Part shown: positions 1-12,099 of the stretch, piece by piece
Position numbering within the stretch: the first letter of the stretch is position 1
Layout of the letters: each line of letters opens with the position of its first letter
NCBI GenBank assembly: GCA_029378245.1
Contig: JARKIF010000009.1
Coordinates: 186,001-250,000 of the forward strand
Origin: Roridomyces roridus
Lineage: Eukaryota > Basidiomycota > Agaricomycetes > Agaricales > Mycenaceae
Direction of reading: 5' to 3'
DNA: 64,000 bases
Translations under genes and position numbers: made by a program
The notes under the pieces: model-generated
Told to the model about the DNA's origin: nothing
Databases searched by the model: none
The model's input: the letters and a program-made list of their open reading frames with translations, nothing else

Positions 1-986
1 TCAATGGGTTCTGGCCACCCCAAACGACTCAGTGCCCTTGGACGAACGTGAGCGCACAAACCCGCGCAGAATGGAACGCAATCGAGGGACCCAAAGCCTT
101 CATCCGCGTGTACGGCGCAAGGTACTCGTCTCGCATGCATCAACTCGCGAGCAGGATCGCATTCGTGATCAAGCGAGTCGTAGACGAGCCTGACGCCGTG
201 GTCAGGTCTCCCATACCCCAGCCAAAAGGCAGGGGTCGCTTTGGCGCGCCGTGGCACTTCCTTCTCTCCGGCATCTCGTCCCACTCGTCGCTGAATGTCC
301 TTACGTCCCAGTGTATGTGGTCCACCTCGACTGTGTCTTTCTTCGTTCTCCCTGTGGATCTTGCCCACCCCAACTATATCGTGTCCCTCAAGAGCGCGCC
401 GTATGCGAGTTGCGAAAGCGTCGCCCAGTGTGTCAAGGACAAACTCCTCACGATAAAAGAGGCGATTCTGTTTCTGGCGGAGCGCCTTGAAGGTGCGTTG
501 GAGCTTCTCCTACGCCAGCGGCATGTTAACGGATTCGGTGTAGGGGACGACTCGGAGACCGCCGCCGTGGCGATGGTCGACTCCATTTTCGTCCGTTCGC
601 TGGAGGTGGACCAAGAATTGGTATTCAATGTCCACTGCAGACCTGCACCTGACCTCGGACTCGAAGATTACCTCGAGTGGGTCGGATACGTTCGCTCCCT
701 CGAGTACGAGACCTTCTACGGGCGGCTCGTCCCTCGTCTCGAGGCTGAGCAATATTTCTGTACTGGATGCAAGGCTTCCGACCACCCCACGGGCCTCTGT
801 CCACTCCCGCTGACGCCTGGCTGGATGGGCCCGTCGTCCGATGCTTTCCTGTACAAGGACCGACCTAAGCGCCCGGCGCGACGGTTCCACGTCGGTGGTT
901 CCTCTACTAGAAGCGACTCGGGTCGGGGGCAGAAAGCTTCTCGGCATCGTGCATCTCGCCGGCGTGGTGCTTCTTCCCCGCCGTGA
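1..986 (+). CDS. Zinc-knuckle family protein, copy A (5' end cut by window edge)
   Basis: The frame is open from base 3, so the start lies outside the window; it ends at TGA 984-986. The readable part begins with NGFWPPQTTQCPWTN and closely matches copy E near the right end. Near the C-terminus there is a CX2CX4HX4C zinc knuckle (CTGCKASDHPTGLC) followed by PLPLTPGWMGPSS, then a basic Arg/Ser-rich tail. The zinc knuckle suggests nucleic-acid binding; the remainder matches no family I can name. Few substitutions separate A from E and the frame is uninterrupted, so this copy may be functional or very recent. No polymerase or integrase is linked to it. Confidence 0.7.
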   Translation, partial: NGFWPPQTTQCPWTNVSAQTRAEWNAIEGPKAFIRVYGARYSSRMHQLASRIAFVIKRVVDEPDAVVRSPIPQPKGRGRFGAPWHFLLSGISSHSSLNVLTSQCMWSTSTVSFFVLPVDLAHPNYIVSLKSAPYASCESVAQCVKDKLLTIKEAILFLAERLEGALELLLRQRHVNGFGVGDDSETAAVAMVDSIFVRSLEVDQELVFNVHCRPAPDLGLEDYLEWVGYVRSLEYETFYGRLVPRLEAEQYFCTGCKASDHPTGLCPLPLTPGWMGPSSDAFLYKDRPKRPARRFHVGGSSTRSDSGRGQKASRHRASRRRGASSPP

Positions 987-1775
987 AAAAATTCCCAGCC
1001 AAAGGCGTGTGCCACCAGTCCGTACGTCGCGGACACGGTGTTTACAAAGTATCCCGAATCCACTCAACGAATCCAGGGCCTCCCTCTGAAACTCGCAGCT
1101 GTATATTGATTGCAGTTTATTCTACCACTATATTATTGTCTCACTATTACGTGAATTGATTTGGTTGGTCAACCAACCTTGTTCATGAGGCTTGTGAGCG
1201 CTGGCTTGTGATGACTCCATGTTCCCGCTGTTTGAAATGCCAACGACCTTGACAAGATGACAGATGCGCCCTCATCTACAATTGTCATTCATGGGAACGA
1301 AACCTATTCTCAGAAATGCGCGGCACAACCGACGGGAACGATGGGTTGAATTGTAATTCAATGGCCCGAAAATTCGTTGTCTGACTACTTCCTCGCCGGA
1401 GATTCAACAACGCGATGGCTATGTTCGAGCCACCACCGACAGTATTTGAGAAACGATGAGCCGAGTATCGAGCGTGCCTGCACAATGCAAGCCAAACGAG
1501 CGGTGGTCGATACTAGTAGTCCGGTCGTGATTGGCGAGAGCGGCGGAACAGGTCGGACGAGTCACATCTTGATTCTTTACCAGTCGGCGCCCGATCCACG
1601 AGATTCGGGATTGAGCGCATGATGCAAACAAAATTATTGTGATCTTTGTAACTCCGCGGCCAGAAACCAATATTACCGACTCGTGCTCACTGCTCCGCGG
1701 GTCCGGGTAAAAACCCCTCAACTCGGACCTGGATCGATCGGTCAACCCGTTCAAATCAAAATACGGTGATACATG
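1..1775. repeat. Long inverted repeat, left member (copy A plus 3' flank)
   Basis: Copy A and roughly 790 bp downstream recur inverted at about 59,325-61,612. Shared landmarks downstream of the stop are the stretch around GGTTGGTCAACCAA (about 1,163), the block before 1,330 that ends with the GAACGAAACC sequence, the CCACCACCGACAG block near 1,430, and the GGCCAGAAACCAATATTAC block near 1,660 that runs into the Ser/Gly-rich GGGTCCGGG stretch. The repeat continues off the left edge. The right member has an extra small transposon (59,787-60,059) that is absent here. Confidence 0.8.
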
Positions 1776-3062
1776 TACATATTCAAGTTGAGTGGAAGCC
1801 AAGTTCGCAACTTTATAATTAAATCCCCGGATCCCACCGTGTAAGGATCTCCGAGGCCTGCTGAGCTCTTCTGCAACTTCTCGTCGGCTTATTTCACGAG
1901 ACGTACGCCACGTTGGAATCGCAGATCCCATACAGTTGCATTTCAGTAACAGGTCGCCAAGACTATGTGACTCACAAAGGCGGGAGAGCTTCATCCAGGG
2001 ATGGAACAAACAGAAAGAGCATGATATCCACTCAATTCTCCGGAACGCTGGGTTCATCCTGATTGAGCGCACTGTCGGCGCCGGCAGGACAAGTTTTCAT
2101 GCTCACTCTCGGGCAAATTTCAACATGGCATTCAAAATCAAAGCCAACCAACAGAGGCACAGAGTAGGAGACTCGCTCTTGCGCCGTTGTGGATAATAAT
2201 AAAGGCCCACGCGTGAATTCAACTACAAATGAAACACACATGGAACTGGCCTTAACACATGGGGCTCGGCGGCAAAACGACCCGCAGTACAACAAGGCAA
2301 GCCGCGCGTCCTGACCAGCCCTGAGCACGAAAATATTCGGTCTTCTTCCAGAGTCCACCTGACTGCCGGCAGTGACGCTATGATTCGCTGATTAGTACTG
2401 GCACTTACCAACCACTTGCCCTATACTTACTAGTGAGCTGCGAGACACGAGGATTATCGCAAGACAAACTTTTCCTGCGACGATTGGTGGCGGTCAAGTC
2501 CGACGAAGGAACTCACAATCTTGAAGCAAGTGCCAAATCGAATTTGATCTCAAGCTACTGGTGTGTTCTACAGCCTTCCATGCAGGTAAGGAGTTGGGAG
2601 TTGAAAACTGCGTTCCCCGACGTATTCAGGGATGCGGCGTGATGAAGCGGGCATGCCGCTCACAACGATCGCTCGTTCAAGGCTGCCGTGCCATCACGGG
2701 AGGTAAAATTATCCGACGACCGCGTCTTCTTTAACAGTCTCCAAACATACCTCAGCTCGGTATTTAAGGATGCCGCCGAGCCTAGAAGATGAAATCTCAA
2801 CTCGGAGCGCAGTAGGTACTAATCCGAATACAGGGACATCCCACCCCTGCTGAGCGCTAAGCGCTGAACCACGGTGAGTACTTGGCTCCACGCCTGCACG
2901 GCGATCATTTTCTTTTTTCAGGATTCCAAGGAAACCCCATCAGCCGCCGAGGGAGGCTGGCCGATTCCAGGATGCCCCGCTGTTCTCCTGCTCGGGGATC
3001 CTGTAACTTCGGTAGACTCCGACTCGTTTGTCCATGCATGATGTCGTGGACCTTGCGGGTAG
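1776..3062. other. No gene recognised
   Basis: The open frames here are short, overlap on both strands and carry no motif. The stretch from about 2,900 resembles the sequence upstream of copy E (a shared block around CCTGCTCGGGGAT), so it is probably the ancestral promoter region of the zinc-knuckle family. Confidence 0.5.
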
Positions 3063-3072
3063 TATATATAAG
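3063..3072 (+). promoter_or_regulatory. TATA-like box of zinc-knuckle copy B
   Basis: TATATATAAG lies about 100 bp upstream of the copy B ATG at 3,173. Copy C has a comparable box (TATAAAA, 22,819-22,825) about 80 bp before its ATG, and both are followed by similar leader sequence (CGACCTACGCA... / TGACCTACGCA...). Confidence 0.45.
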
Positions 3073-3172
3073 CTTCCAGGTTTTGCGTGGGTTTTATGCC
3101 TGCAGCTGGGTGACTCTTTTTTATTTGCTCAACAACCCTCCGACCTACGCACCACCTGCCTCCCTCCGCATA

Positions 3173-4093
3173 ATGGCGTCCGTTTCCTGCAAGCTGGACC
3201 ACTCTCGGATCAAGGCTGAAGGAGACGTCACGCTGAACAATATCAGTTTGATTTTCGTCTCAAGCCTCGATGGGTTACTTGACACAGAAAATTCGATGCG
3301 TGAGTTTCTGCCCTCAATTTCCAAGGGCCCTCAACTCGAGCGTTTTCCACAGATGCTCACACTGTTGACGATCGCTCCCATCTTCCCTCCGTCATCTCGC
3401 CATCTGAATCAGTCTCCCAACACTCCTCTCCCTGCGCCAGCGCGTACGGTCGAGATTACCGCCACGATTCAGGATCCCACCATAGCGCTGCGCATCCGTA
3501 CTATATTGTGTCCCTCAAGGGCACGCCGTATGCGACTTGCGAAGGCGTCGCGGACTGTGTCAAAGAGAAACTCCGTACCATGAAGGCTGTGACTCCCCTT
3601 GCAAAGGGCCTTGACGGTGTGCTGAAGCTCCTACTACTACACGGTGGAAGGCTAAAATGTCATAGGGAACGAGACCGCCGCCGCCGCCATGATCGACTCC
3701 ATTTTCGTTCTTTCGCTGGAAGTGGGCCAAGACTTGGTATTCACTGTCTACTGCAGACCTGCACCTGGCCTCGCACTCGATCATTACCTCGAGTGGGTCA
3801 GATTCGTTCGCCTTCTCCAGTACGAGACGTTCTTTGGGAGGCTCGTCTCTCGTCTCGAGGCCGATCAATATTTTTGTGCTGGATGCAAGGCTTCCGACCA
3901 TCCCTCGGACCTCTGTCCGCTTCCCACGTCGTCCGACGCTTTTGTGCCCAAGGACCGACTCAAGCGCCCGCTGCCACAGTGTGAGCTCGGCGAATCTTCC
4001 GGGAACGACCCGAAGTGCCGAAAGCGAGACTCGGACAGAGCTTGCTGGCGTGGGTATGCCCCACTACCTGGCGCCTCCACTTCCTCACCGTGA
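3173..4093 (+). pseudogene. Zinc-knuckle family, copy B (frameshifted)
   Basis: Exon 1 (3,173-3,299) starts MASVSCKLDHSRIKAEGD; the intron is 3,300-3,352 (GT..AG); exon 2 follows in the same phase as copy C. The frame breaks at about 3,655-3,665: between GGCTAAAAT and GGGAACGAGACC this copy is 4 nt shorter than copy C, so the second half (MIDSIFVLSLEVGQD onward, with zinc knuckle CAGCKASDHPSDLC) sits in another frame. It also lacks the PLTPGW block after the knuckle and has a different C-terminus. Like copy C it is a short form, without the long middle region present in A, D and E. Most likely a recent pseudogene, unless an undetected intron bridges the break. Confidence 0.65.
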
Positions 4094-4622
4094 ATTCCCC
4101 CCGCCAGGGACGTAACTTCACTGCGGCGTGCATTCGCGCCGTAACGATGCATACTCGCTTCCGCTCCTCGGACACCCACGATTGCCGCTTCCTCGTGCTT
4201 CTTCCAAAATCCCAAATGTTCGCGGTTGATTCGCGATTTCTCCTGCTACTCTTTTGGCCAGTCGGCCTGATTCAGAATGGGGAAGATTATAACACTTGCT
4301 TATTCGTGACAACATCTGTTATGTATGGCTTGAGTGGACCTATGTATTCTCGGAAAGATGCTTTGGATTGGCTTGGTCAGAGGACAAACGGAACTGCAAC
4401 ATGACAACATGAGGAGAGATGAAACAAGTGAGATGATGAGCATGTGATTATGGGATGAGTACAGTGGTTGAACGTGAGTCCGCATGAGCATTGAGGTTGA
4501 GGTCATGTTCGAGCTCGAGAGGCAGAGAGAGGGGAGCTTTATGGAAAGCCAGAGCAGTGGAGAGCACCACTCTCGTTTGATCGCCGTCGGCTACTCAATC
4601 AGGCAGTCGGACCCGGCGTGAT
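4094..4622. other. 3' flank of copy B and spacer
   Basis: The first about 100 bp resemble the sequence downstream of copy D (a shared ACTTCACTGCGGCG-like block). No gene is recognisable beyond that. Confidence 0.4.
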
Positions 4623-6270
4623 GATCAGGCCATCATTACACCGCTTGTCTTCTCCCACCTCCTGCGAGCCCTCGCCGCGCTCCCCGTCGCAGCCGTGTGC
4701 CAGTTTGGTCCAGCAAGTGTTTCTGGGAGTCGAGGGCAGTAGGTCGGCGTCTGTCACGGTGTCGCTGTTACCGCCAAGCCGACGGCATTCGAGTCACTAC
4801 TGATACACTCTTAGGCATTGGGCCTGATTCAAAGGTCAGTTCCGACGTCAAAGTCAGATAATTGGCTGACTCCGCGGATAAATAGGCTCAACGCACTCGC
4901 CACAGGGTTGTTAATCCCAAACGACAGCTTGTCGACGCCCATTTCCTGGCGTCATTCGTCTTAGCGTGGGTGCTCATGGACCGTCTCGCGTCGGCAGAAA
5001 GCACAATAGTCGACGTCATGAGCCAGTGGGCTGCCACGGTGCCATTTCATCTTCAAGTTGACAGATAGTGTGCCCGAATCTGTAGGTTGCTTCCAGTTGA
5101 GCTCCGAGCACAAACTCAATCATGATCATGATCATACGATGCAGATATGCCGGCTACGATACCTCAAACCATCCGCATCCTTCCGCTCGTTTCACCAATT
5201 TGACAACCACATCTACACCATACTCTCGTCCTTCCCTACCGGAATCCCTTTGAAACCTACGTCGCCAAGTTCAAGCCCCTCCACAACATATTTTTGGGGC
5301 CGGGCGGAGAAGAGTATAAGAGCCGAAATCTAGCGGGTGGTTTCGCAAGGGAGGGTGGTAATTGGAGGGTGGACATATTTGGGCGGGGGAGAGTGAGGGT
5401 GGTAATTGGAGGGTGGACATATTTGGGCGGGGGAGAGTGAGGGTGATTTCATTTTGGGCTTCGAATGAAGGGACTCCGGGCCATGGTGAGTGTTTGTAGG
5501 CTTGTCTGGACCTGGTGGAGTTATTTCGAACGCCAAGGATATGGTCTGTCCGTCTTCTCGCTGTTTTGGATATTCCACTAAGATTGAATTGATTCAGGCA
5601 ACTTGGCTGCGGACTCTGCTGAACGAGGACCGGCGTCTGTCAACAAATGAAACGGTGACCGGATCCCGTCTCAGGAGGTCTCAGGTCATTCGCCGTGTCG
5701 TTGCTGGAGTGACGGTCTCCGAGCCTGTCGTCGCGCAAGTTGTCCTTCTCTTGGCGAGTTTCTTCTTTACACGAGTCACAAGTTCCGTCGTCAAAGGGCC
5801 CCGGAGCTTTCACCTATTGTGTACGGACACACTACGGTGGCGGTCAAAGGTGGTCAAATGCGAGGTACCTCCGCGTCTCTTATTCAAACCTCGGCGTGGA
5901 CGAGCTTTCCACCGGTGAATCGTCTGGTACGGAACTCGTCGCAAGGATCATGTTTCGCATGCTAGACAAGGCTTCAGACTTGAGGCCGATTGATTGGACT
6001 GCCAGGTGCGTGTTCACTCACCGACAGCATTGTACAGGCTCAAAGCTCTCGTAACAGAGGGTGTTCAAATCACGTCTCCCAACACCCAAACCCAAAAACC
6101 CTACCTTTCCAACCGTCGCATTCACCGACCTGGTTGAAGTATACCACGACTCGGGATACGGAGCTCTCGAGCTGTGTCGCTTTTTCGAGTATGGTGCGTG
6201 CTTCTCTCACATCACATGGTGTTCAAAGTTCAGACTTGACTTGATCTCTACGCCAGTCTACTGGAAATGA
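4623..6270 (+). pseudogene. Decayed coding fragments of unrecognised gene(s)
   Basis: Several stretches read like real protein but do not join into one frame. About 4,623-4,742 contains ITPLVFSHLLRALAALP. About 4,945-5,068 contains FVLAWVLMDRLASAEST. About 5,231-5,350 contains NPFETYVAKFKPLHN then GPGGEEYKSRNL. About 5,740-6,016 contains RYLRVSYSNLGVDELS, and a plausible 32-nt GT..AG gap leads to LKALVTEGVQITS. A 44-bp tandem duplication (5,351-5,438) interrupts the third fragment right after its last readable residues. I do not recognise the family. The fragments may come from one gene or two. Their order on one strand and the stops between them suggest one gene in decay. Confidence 0.3.
5351..5438. 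repeat. Perfect 44-bp tandem duplication
   Basis: The unit beginning GAGGGTGGTAATTGG and ending GGGGGAGAGT occurs twice head to tail, 5,351-5,394 and 5,395-5,438, with six more bases of a third copy. No difference between the units is visible, which implies a recent event. Confidence 0.9.
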
Positions 6271-7307
6271 ATCGGAGCGGCCGTATTGGGTTCATGGTTC
6301 TCTGAACCAAATCCGCTTGCGGAGTCTACTACGGAGGATGGTATTGGGAATGCAATGTCGAGTGTGACTGGCTGGCTCGGTTGCAAGTCCGAGGGGAGAG
6401 TGTCAAGGAGAGGGCAGAGCCATGAATTGCCAAAGTACGCAGGGCGTAGGCGAGACTCTAAATCTGTTGGCTGTGTGCATTCGCTAAGTGAGCAAGGTTA
6501 CATCTTTTTTGCACTGGCTTGTGTGAAAAAGCCGGTCTCAAGCTTTTCTCCCGCATTTACTTCCATAGACTTGCAATTGCTGTTCGTTTTGGCTCAAAAA
6601 ACCAAGCAGTCTTGAGTAGCAGTAATATTAGTGTCCAACCTCTCGCACTTCACAGGGGCAGACTCTGTGAACCCGAGTGTATCAGTCGATTCACCTGTCA
6701 AGTTGTTTTTTCCGATACCGGCGAGTTTTTTGCTGATGCACACAAAGTTCGAGGAGTATTAAAAATTATTAGATGCCACTTGGGACCAGGGTTGACTTGA
6801 TGGAACTGGAGGAGGATCAGGATCTCGGTTAACTGCGGTACAATGTGATCGCTTTTCTGGTTCAGTCACCTAATCTTAATTGAACTTTCGGGCTCAACGT
6901 TCAGGTTTGGCGTTTAAATTCGAAGGAAAGGGTCCCGAACTCAAAATGCACGGTGCGCACTTTGACATGAGTAAGTTTGGAGTAAGTCTCGTGTATTGGG
7001 GTCGACCATCTTGCTGAGCAGACGCCAAACGGTCATTTGGTAGGTGTGACCAAGATCACGAATGATAGTCGATCAAACGAGCGTGGTACTCTGGCTTTCC
7101 ATAAATGAGCCTAGCTATTCACAGTCGTAGAGTCAGGGGATTGAAGCTCAGAGGAAGAGGAGCGCCGAGCGGTGGCGAAGAGAGGGACAGATGGAGAAGG
7201 AGAAAGCACAAAGGCAGTTAGAATTCGACCGTCTGGCTTCCTCGCTCAGCAAAGGGCCGCGGAACAGTAACATCTAAATTCAGGGATCGACAACACACCA
7301 TACAGAT
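6271..7307. other. No gene recognised
   Basis: Open frames are short and motif-free. It lies 3' of the methyltransferase gene and presumably holds its terminator. Confidence 0.4.
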
Positions 7308-8205
7308 CTAGTCCTTCTTCTCCTCCTCCACCTCCTGCTCCTCCTCCAAAAGCTCCAACTCCTCACTCCCCTCCCAACTCGCCCAACAACCAAAATCATT
7401 CCGGAGCTGCCCATGCTGGACCTCTACCTTTGTCATGCGGAGGGGTCCTAGCGGGGGCGAATCGTACAACTTTTCTAGGATGGCGGTGACGGACGTCGAG
7501 GTGAGGACGATGGTCTTTGCGGATGGGCACAGGATTTGACGGAGGGTCGTCACGACGTGGGTGTTTGTGTACTGTGTGTATTTCGTTATCTTCAGCCGAT
7601 GCCAGAGTGAAGTGGATACGATAGCGCACCTCGTTCAAAAACGGTGGGTCTACGACGGCGATGTCCACCGCCCCCGTGAGGTAGGTTGGGAGTGTTGTGG
7701 GCTCCTCCATATCGTATGGGACGTACTTCCTCGTGAGCACGCTGAACCTGCCGTCGACCTCTAGCAGCCGTGCGTTGCGCAGAGGCTTGACGTGCTCAAA
7801 GGCGACAAAGGCGGTGGGGCAGCAGAGGAATGCGATGGATGTGCTGGGCGTGCAGAGCGTGTGGAGGAGGCGGGCGAAACGCATCGCAAAGGGGGTCGTG
7901 TACCAGAATTGACTCAACTGCCAATCTTCGCTAAAGGCAGCCCGGTACTCGTCGACGCTCATCATGGGTGAGCCACCATCGTCCTTCGCCTCCTCGTCTG
8001 AGAATGATAGATCTAGGCCGGCGACGCGGGAGGCTGCTTCCTCTGCGAGCTCGTTGAAGCGGCGCTCTTCGTCGGTCTTGGATGCGATGAACGAGTTGAG
8101 GAGCGCGAGCGTCGAAGGGTCTAGGGTTGGGGGCGATCCCGACGCCGAGCTTGTAGGCGAAGAGGGCGGCGATGGGGATGAGATGGGGATGGCGGAGGAA
8201 GACAT
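7308..8205 (-). CDS. EFM5: EFM5/EEF1AKMT1-type protein lysine methyltransferase
   Basis: Two exons on the minus strand, 8,205-7,630 and 7,571-7,308, with a 58-nt GT..AG intron, give 279 residues. The family members are S-adenosylmethionine-dependent methyltransferases that modify a lysine of translation elongation factor 1A in the cytosol; they were first named N6-adenine-methyltransferase-like because of the active-site motif. Visible here are the hallmark DPPF motif (AVVDPPFLNE) about two-thirds along, the upstream SQFWYTTPF block and the central AFLCCPTAF strand. The N-terminus is Ser/Pro-rich and low in complexity, and the C-terminus ends in a Glu-rich tail. I chose the ATG at 8,205 because no in-frame ATG occurs upstream. 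The frame is clean and this looks like a normal housekeeping gene. Confidence 0.88.
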
Positions 8206-9929
8206 CAAAAAATTGATTGATTGTGATCGGACCTACGGTCACAGGCAAAGAACTGTACAGATATGACGTACTTTTTGCGATCGGCGCGGGCCAGCGCCTG
8301 TCGCCGTACAGTGAAATGGATAGTTCCTGAAGACTTCTGAGGTACCCATCGCCACTTGGTCTCGGGACCAGACTCGTATACAACTGACGATACAAGTATG
8401 TAGAATCGCCACTTACTTACCGCCCATGTATAAGGCGAGTAGGGCCGGCAAGCGGCAGAGCCCGCTACCTGGGAGGGTAACCATTGTCATACTAACCAAT
8501 TGGCCCATGGGAATTTGCGGAGGCTTCGAGTCAGTATAATTCATTAGAATTACATGATCCAGGACACCTATGTAATTTGTGGTAGTTGGCTACTACAGAT
8601 GACAGGAAGTAGAGTCATCAAATGAACATATTGGCGACGGATGTTGTGGAAAGAATCCGAAAGAGGCGGCTTCGAATTATAAATGTTTCGTCTTTCGTAG
8701 GCGTGCCTAAAGCTTGAAGGAGAGATTTTTGCTGCTCGAATAAGCATGAGACCTACTTTCGAAGCATAGCCTGAGCCGTAGCCCGCAGTCAGGAAAATAA
8801 ACCATGGAGGATCGCGGATTGGGCAGGCTGGAAAACAGCATCATCAGATTGTAGTGGAAAAGAAAAAACATGAACAGCGAGGACATATAGTGCCAATGGC
8901 CGAGACTGTTGCAAGCGAGGAGCCTGTGCCGCCCCCAGTGGAATGAGACCTTCGCGGCAACGTTTGTGTAGTCCTAATCTTGAACCCTAGGCCTGTCAAC
9001 ATGCGCATGCGCGATGGAAAAAAATGTTGTAGAGACAGTCTCGTGAGCAAACTGGCGGGCCATGTTTCTCCATGGGTGGAAGTGGCAGGGCATGAGCGAG
9101 CAGTTGGTCTTGCTATGGCTGTGACACTCGGAGGCAGCTTGTTTGAAGATGAATAGACGCACCTCGTAGGACATTGTGGCTGCTCGGAAGAAGGGGACAC
9201 ATGACAGGCGTGTCGATATGTGACGCCTTTGGATGGGACCCAAGCCTAATGAGCGTGCACGCGCAGAGATTGTGTCTGCGTTCGTTCGCTCGAGTCAGCG
9301 CCGTGCAGAGGGGAGCCAGAAAAGCATTTGAGCTTCACGAGTTGCGCAAGACACGAGTAGATACTAGAAATCCCGGCTGCCGGAACATACTCTATGGGCA
9401 TTGGGGGCCGGGGTCCTGGGGAGCAGGGCAGGACGTTACATAGATGGATCATGCCCTCAGAATCCAGGTGGTGACTCTTGCAGATTGATACTACGTGTGC
9501 ACGGGAAAGCGTCGAGAGAAGGGACGCGGGACAGTGGTTGACGGTGGTGGTGTCGAGGAAAGGGCTGGCCGTCGAAGGGCAGGTGGAAGGCAGGTGGGAA
9601 AGTTTCGCAACATCTCTACAGCCAAGGAAAGCCAAGATCATGATGGCTGCAGATATCCTGGAGAAACGCAATCGGCATTATGTTCTGAACCGTGTGTAGC
9701 TAAGCAAAATTACGCTTTGACGAAAATGTGATGCTCTGCAGGTCCTGAAAATCAGGCGCTCTCAGACCCGTACCTAGAGGTAGCGGGAATTACGCGAGCG
9801 GCCGCGGCAGATTGGTAAGTTGAAACGGTAACCCCATTGCATTGCATTGCAAATGATTTGAATGATTACGGTAACGGAGCGCTCCATATATTTGCGCAGC
9901 GCCGGGATGGCAATGTCAACCCCCCTCTC
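8206..9929. other. Intergenic; only weak small open frames
   Basis: On the minus strand a frame starting MILAFLGCRDVAKLS (9,641 to 9,246) could be a small secreted Cys-containing protein, and another starts at 9,173 (MSYEVRLFIFKQAASE). Neither has a recognisable domain or supported splice pattern, so I do not call them genes. A short CATTGCATTGCA run lies just upstream of the hydrolase gene at about 9,837. Confidence 0.35.
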
Positions 9930-11154
9930 ATGGCCTACACCGAGCACACCACCCAGCTCCCCAACGGGGTCGACATCTTCTACACCGATAGCGGCGCACC
10001 CAACACTGCAGATTACACCACCCTCGTCATCGTCCACGGGCTCTTGTTCAATGGATGTGAGTATCCTACTCGTCCTTCACCCACAAATCAGTACTGACGA
10101 TTGAAAGTCGGGTTCTCGCCGCTGCACTCCCTGGTCCACCAGCACAACATCCGCCTCATCCTCCCCAACCGCCGAGGCTATTCTGGTTCTACGCCGTTCA
10201 CCGAGTCTGAGGTAGCCGACATGCAAGCCGGCAAGAAGGAAGTGCAGGAGCGGCTTGCGCTCGAAACGGCGTGGTTCTTGAAGTATTTGGTCGAGAATCA
10301 AGCTACACCGAGAGTGAGCGAGGATCGCCGGAGTGGGGGAATCGTCTTGGTCGGATGGAGCCTTGCGAATGCGACGACGCTGTCGATTCTCGCGCATCCT
10401 GAGGTGGTGAAAGGGGAGGTGTACGATGCTGTCGAGCCGTATCTCAGGACGGTCGTCGCCTACGGTGCGTGTTCTTCGAGTCCCATGGATATTACTCACC
10501 TGTGTTATCACAGACCCACCACTCAGCGCCACAGCCAACCCACCACCCGACCCAACCCTCTACAATCCCCTCACTGACGCGAGTGTCACCCCTGAGCAGC
10601 TACCGAACGCGATCCTCCTCTGGATCAGCGCTTTCTACGAGCACGGCGATATCGCCTCGCTCCAGTCATCCGCCGTCAACTGGGGTAAACCCCCCTCCTC
10701 CCCATCCCCAGAGGAAATCCCGACGATCGATCAGTGGACGCCGGAAGAAAAAGCCAAATACCTCGATCCGTTCCCCGTTGCGATGGTCGACCTCCAATCC
10801 TCCGGGCCGTCCATGATGCCGATCCTGGCCGACCAGATGGATCGAGCCTTGTTCGGTTCTCTCTCAGGCCAGGGCACGTTTTTTCCTCGCGTGGATGTGC
10901 GGTACGTCTCCGGCTCTAAGACGATGGGAATTTGCATCTGGCCTTGGATGGAGACGTCCCGGATGTATGCACAAGCGAAGGAGGACCTGGGGAAGAAGCC
11001 GAGGAAGGTCGAGTTTGTCCTTGTGGAGGGAGTCAATCATTTCGTGAGTGCTTCTTTGTTCTTTCGAGGAGTGTCGAGGCTTAGATTGGATGTGTAGATC
11101 CATTACCACATGCCTGAACGCTTCCTGCGGGAGATGGTGGGCGGTTCCAGTTAG
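9930..11154 (+). CDS. Alpha/beta-hydrolase fold protein
   Basis: Four exons, 9,930-10,056, 10,108-10,464, 10,514-11,043 and 11,098-11,154, join in frame through GT..AG introns of 48-54 nt. The protein starts MAYTEHTTQLPNGVDIFY. Visible fold markers are the HG turn before the first helix (VIVHGLLFNG), the NRRGYSGST loop, a nucleophile elbow VGWSLA (Gly-x-Ser-x-Ala rather than Gly-x-Ser-x-Gly), and a C-terminal VEGVNHF that supplies the catalytic His. No signal peptide is seen, so it is probably cytosolic. Substrate cannot be told; this type includes esterases and related hydrolases. An inverted, broken relative lies at 16.5-17.3 kb. Confidence 0.85.
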
Positions 11155-12099
11155 ATTACCTACAAATGTATACTTAGTCCGTGCGCTTGCCGTGTGCACG
11201 AATGCGTGCTGAAAATCACCGACTCGTTCTCAGAAGCAAACAGTGCACTAATCTCGAAGATTCAGCGAATCGGAGGGTCGAGTATTCTCGTCGCTGGAAA
11301 GATACCTCTGTGGAAGCGTAAGTTTCTGCAATTTCTTGTGTCGGCCGGAAGTGAGCCGACAATCATGATGCACGATCACAAGTCCGAGTCACATCATTTT
11401 CTTCTTGCCTTTCTCCTCCATGCATCGCGGCCTCCAGGTCCCTGAACTCGTGGCACTCATCAGCTCATCACACCTGCCATCACTGTACTCGACAACTGCG
11501 GAGCGCCGCGACCTCGCTGTGCTGGCAAGAACCTCGACCGTTTTCTCGGGCCACTCACGCCGTGGCTGCGTAAGGGAGTAGTTGTCCACAGAAAGCCAGA
11601 GCGTTTAGGCTTACGACTCTAGGCAAGGAGTTGGTTCTCTCTAGACTTCTTGGCCGCTACTTCCAAAGATAGCTTTGTATTCAAATGATGAGCGCCGACC
11701 TGGCCCAAACCTGCCCGCGGCGATGTCGGTGTAGGCTCTGTCCGGCCAATGGTTGCCGCACATGCTGCCGGTGTCAGATCATACCCTTCGTGAACCAATT
11801 GTCTTTGAATTGTCTTGTATTCAGGCATCATCAGTGCGCCCTCTGTCGGCTTGCCAGAAACCAAAGCTGATCCCCGTTCATTTGTATTTGGAAATTTGAC
11901 GACTACGCCCACCGACTGTCAAACTGATAGCAACCTTTTTGTCTGGAGGTTACCTCTCCGCTGCCTTGTTCTCTAGTCGGCAGCTTTACATATATAGCGC
12001 TCTAATCCCGTCGCCGCCCCATTTCCTCTCTCTCTCACTGCCAACCAGTGACAGCCCTAATCCGATCCTTGAACCATATTCAAGCGTCTCCTCACTTAG
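11155..12099. other. No gene recognised
   Basis: Short overlapping open frames only. The last part could contain lost 5' exons of the seven-helix fragment that follows, but none of its expected motifs is readable. Confidence 0.35.

Noticed and set aside
1419..2072. Long minus-strand open frame (217 codons) downstream of copy A
   Set aside because: It overlaps frames on the other strand, has no domain, and spans a non-coding flank that is also present, interrupted by a transposon, near copy E.
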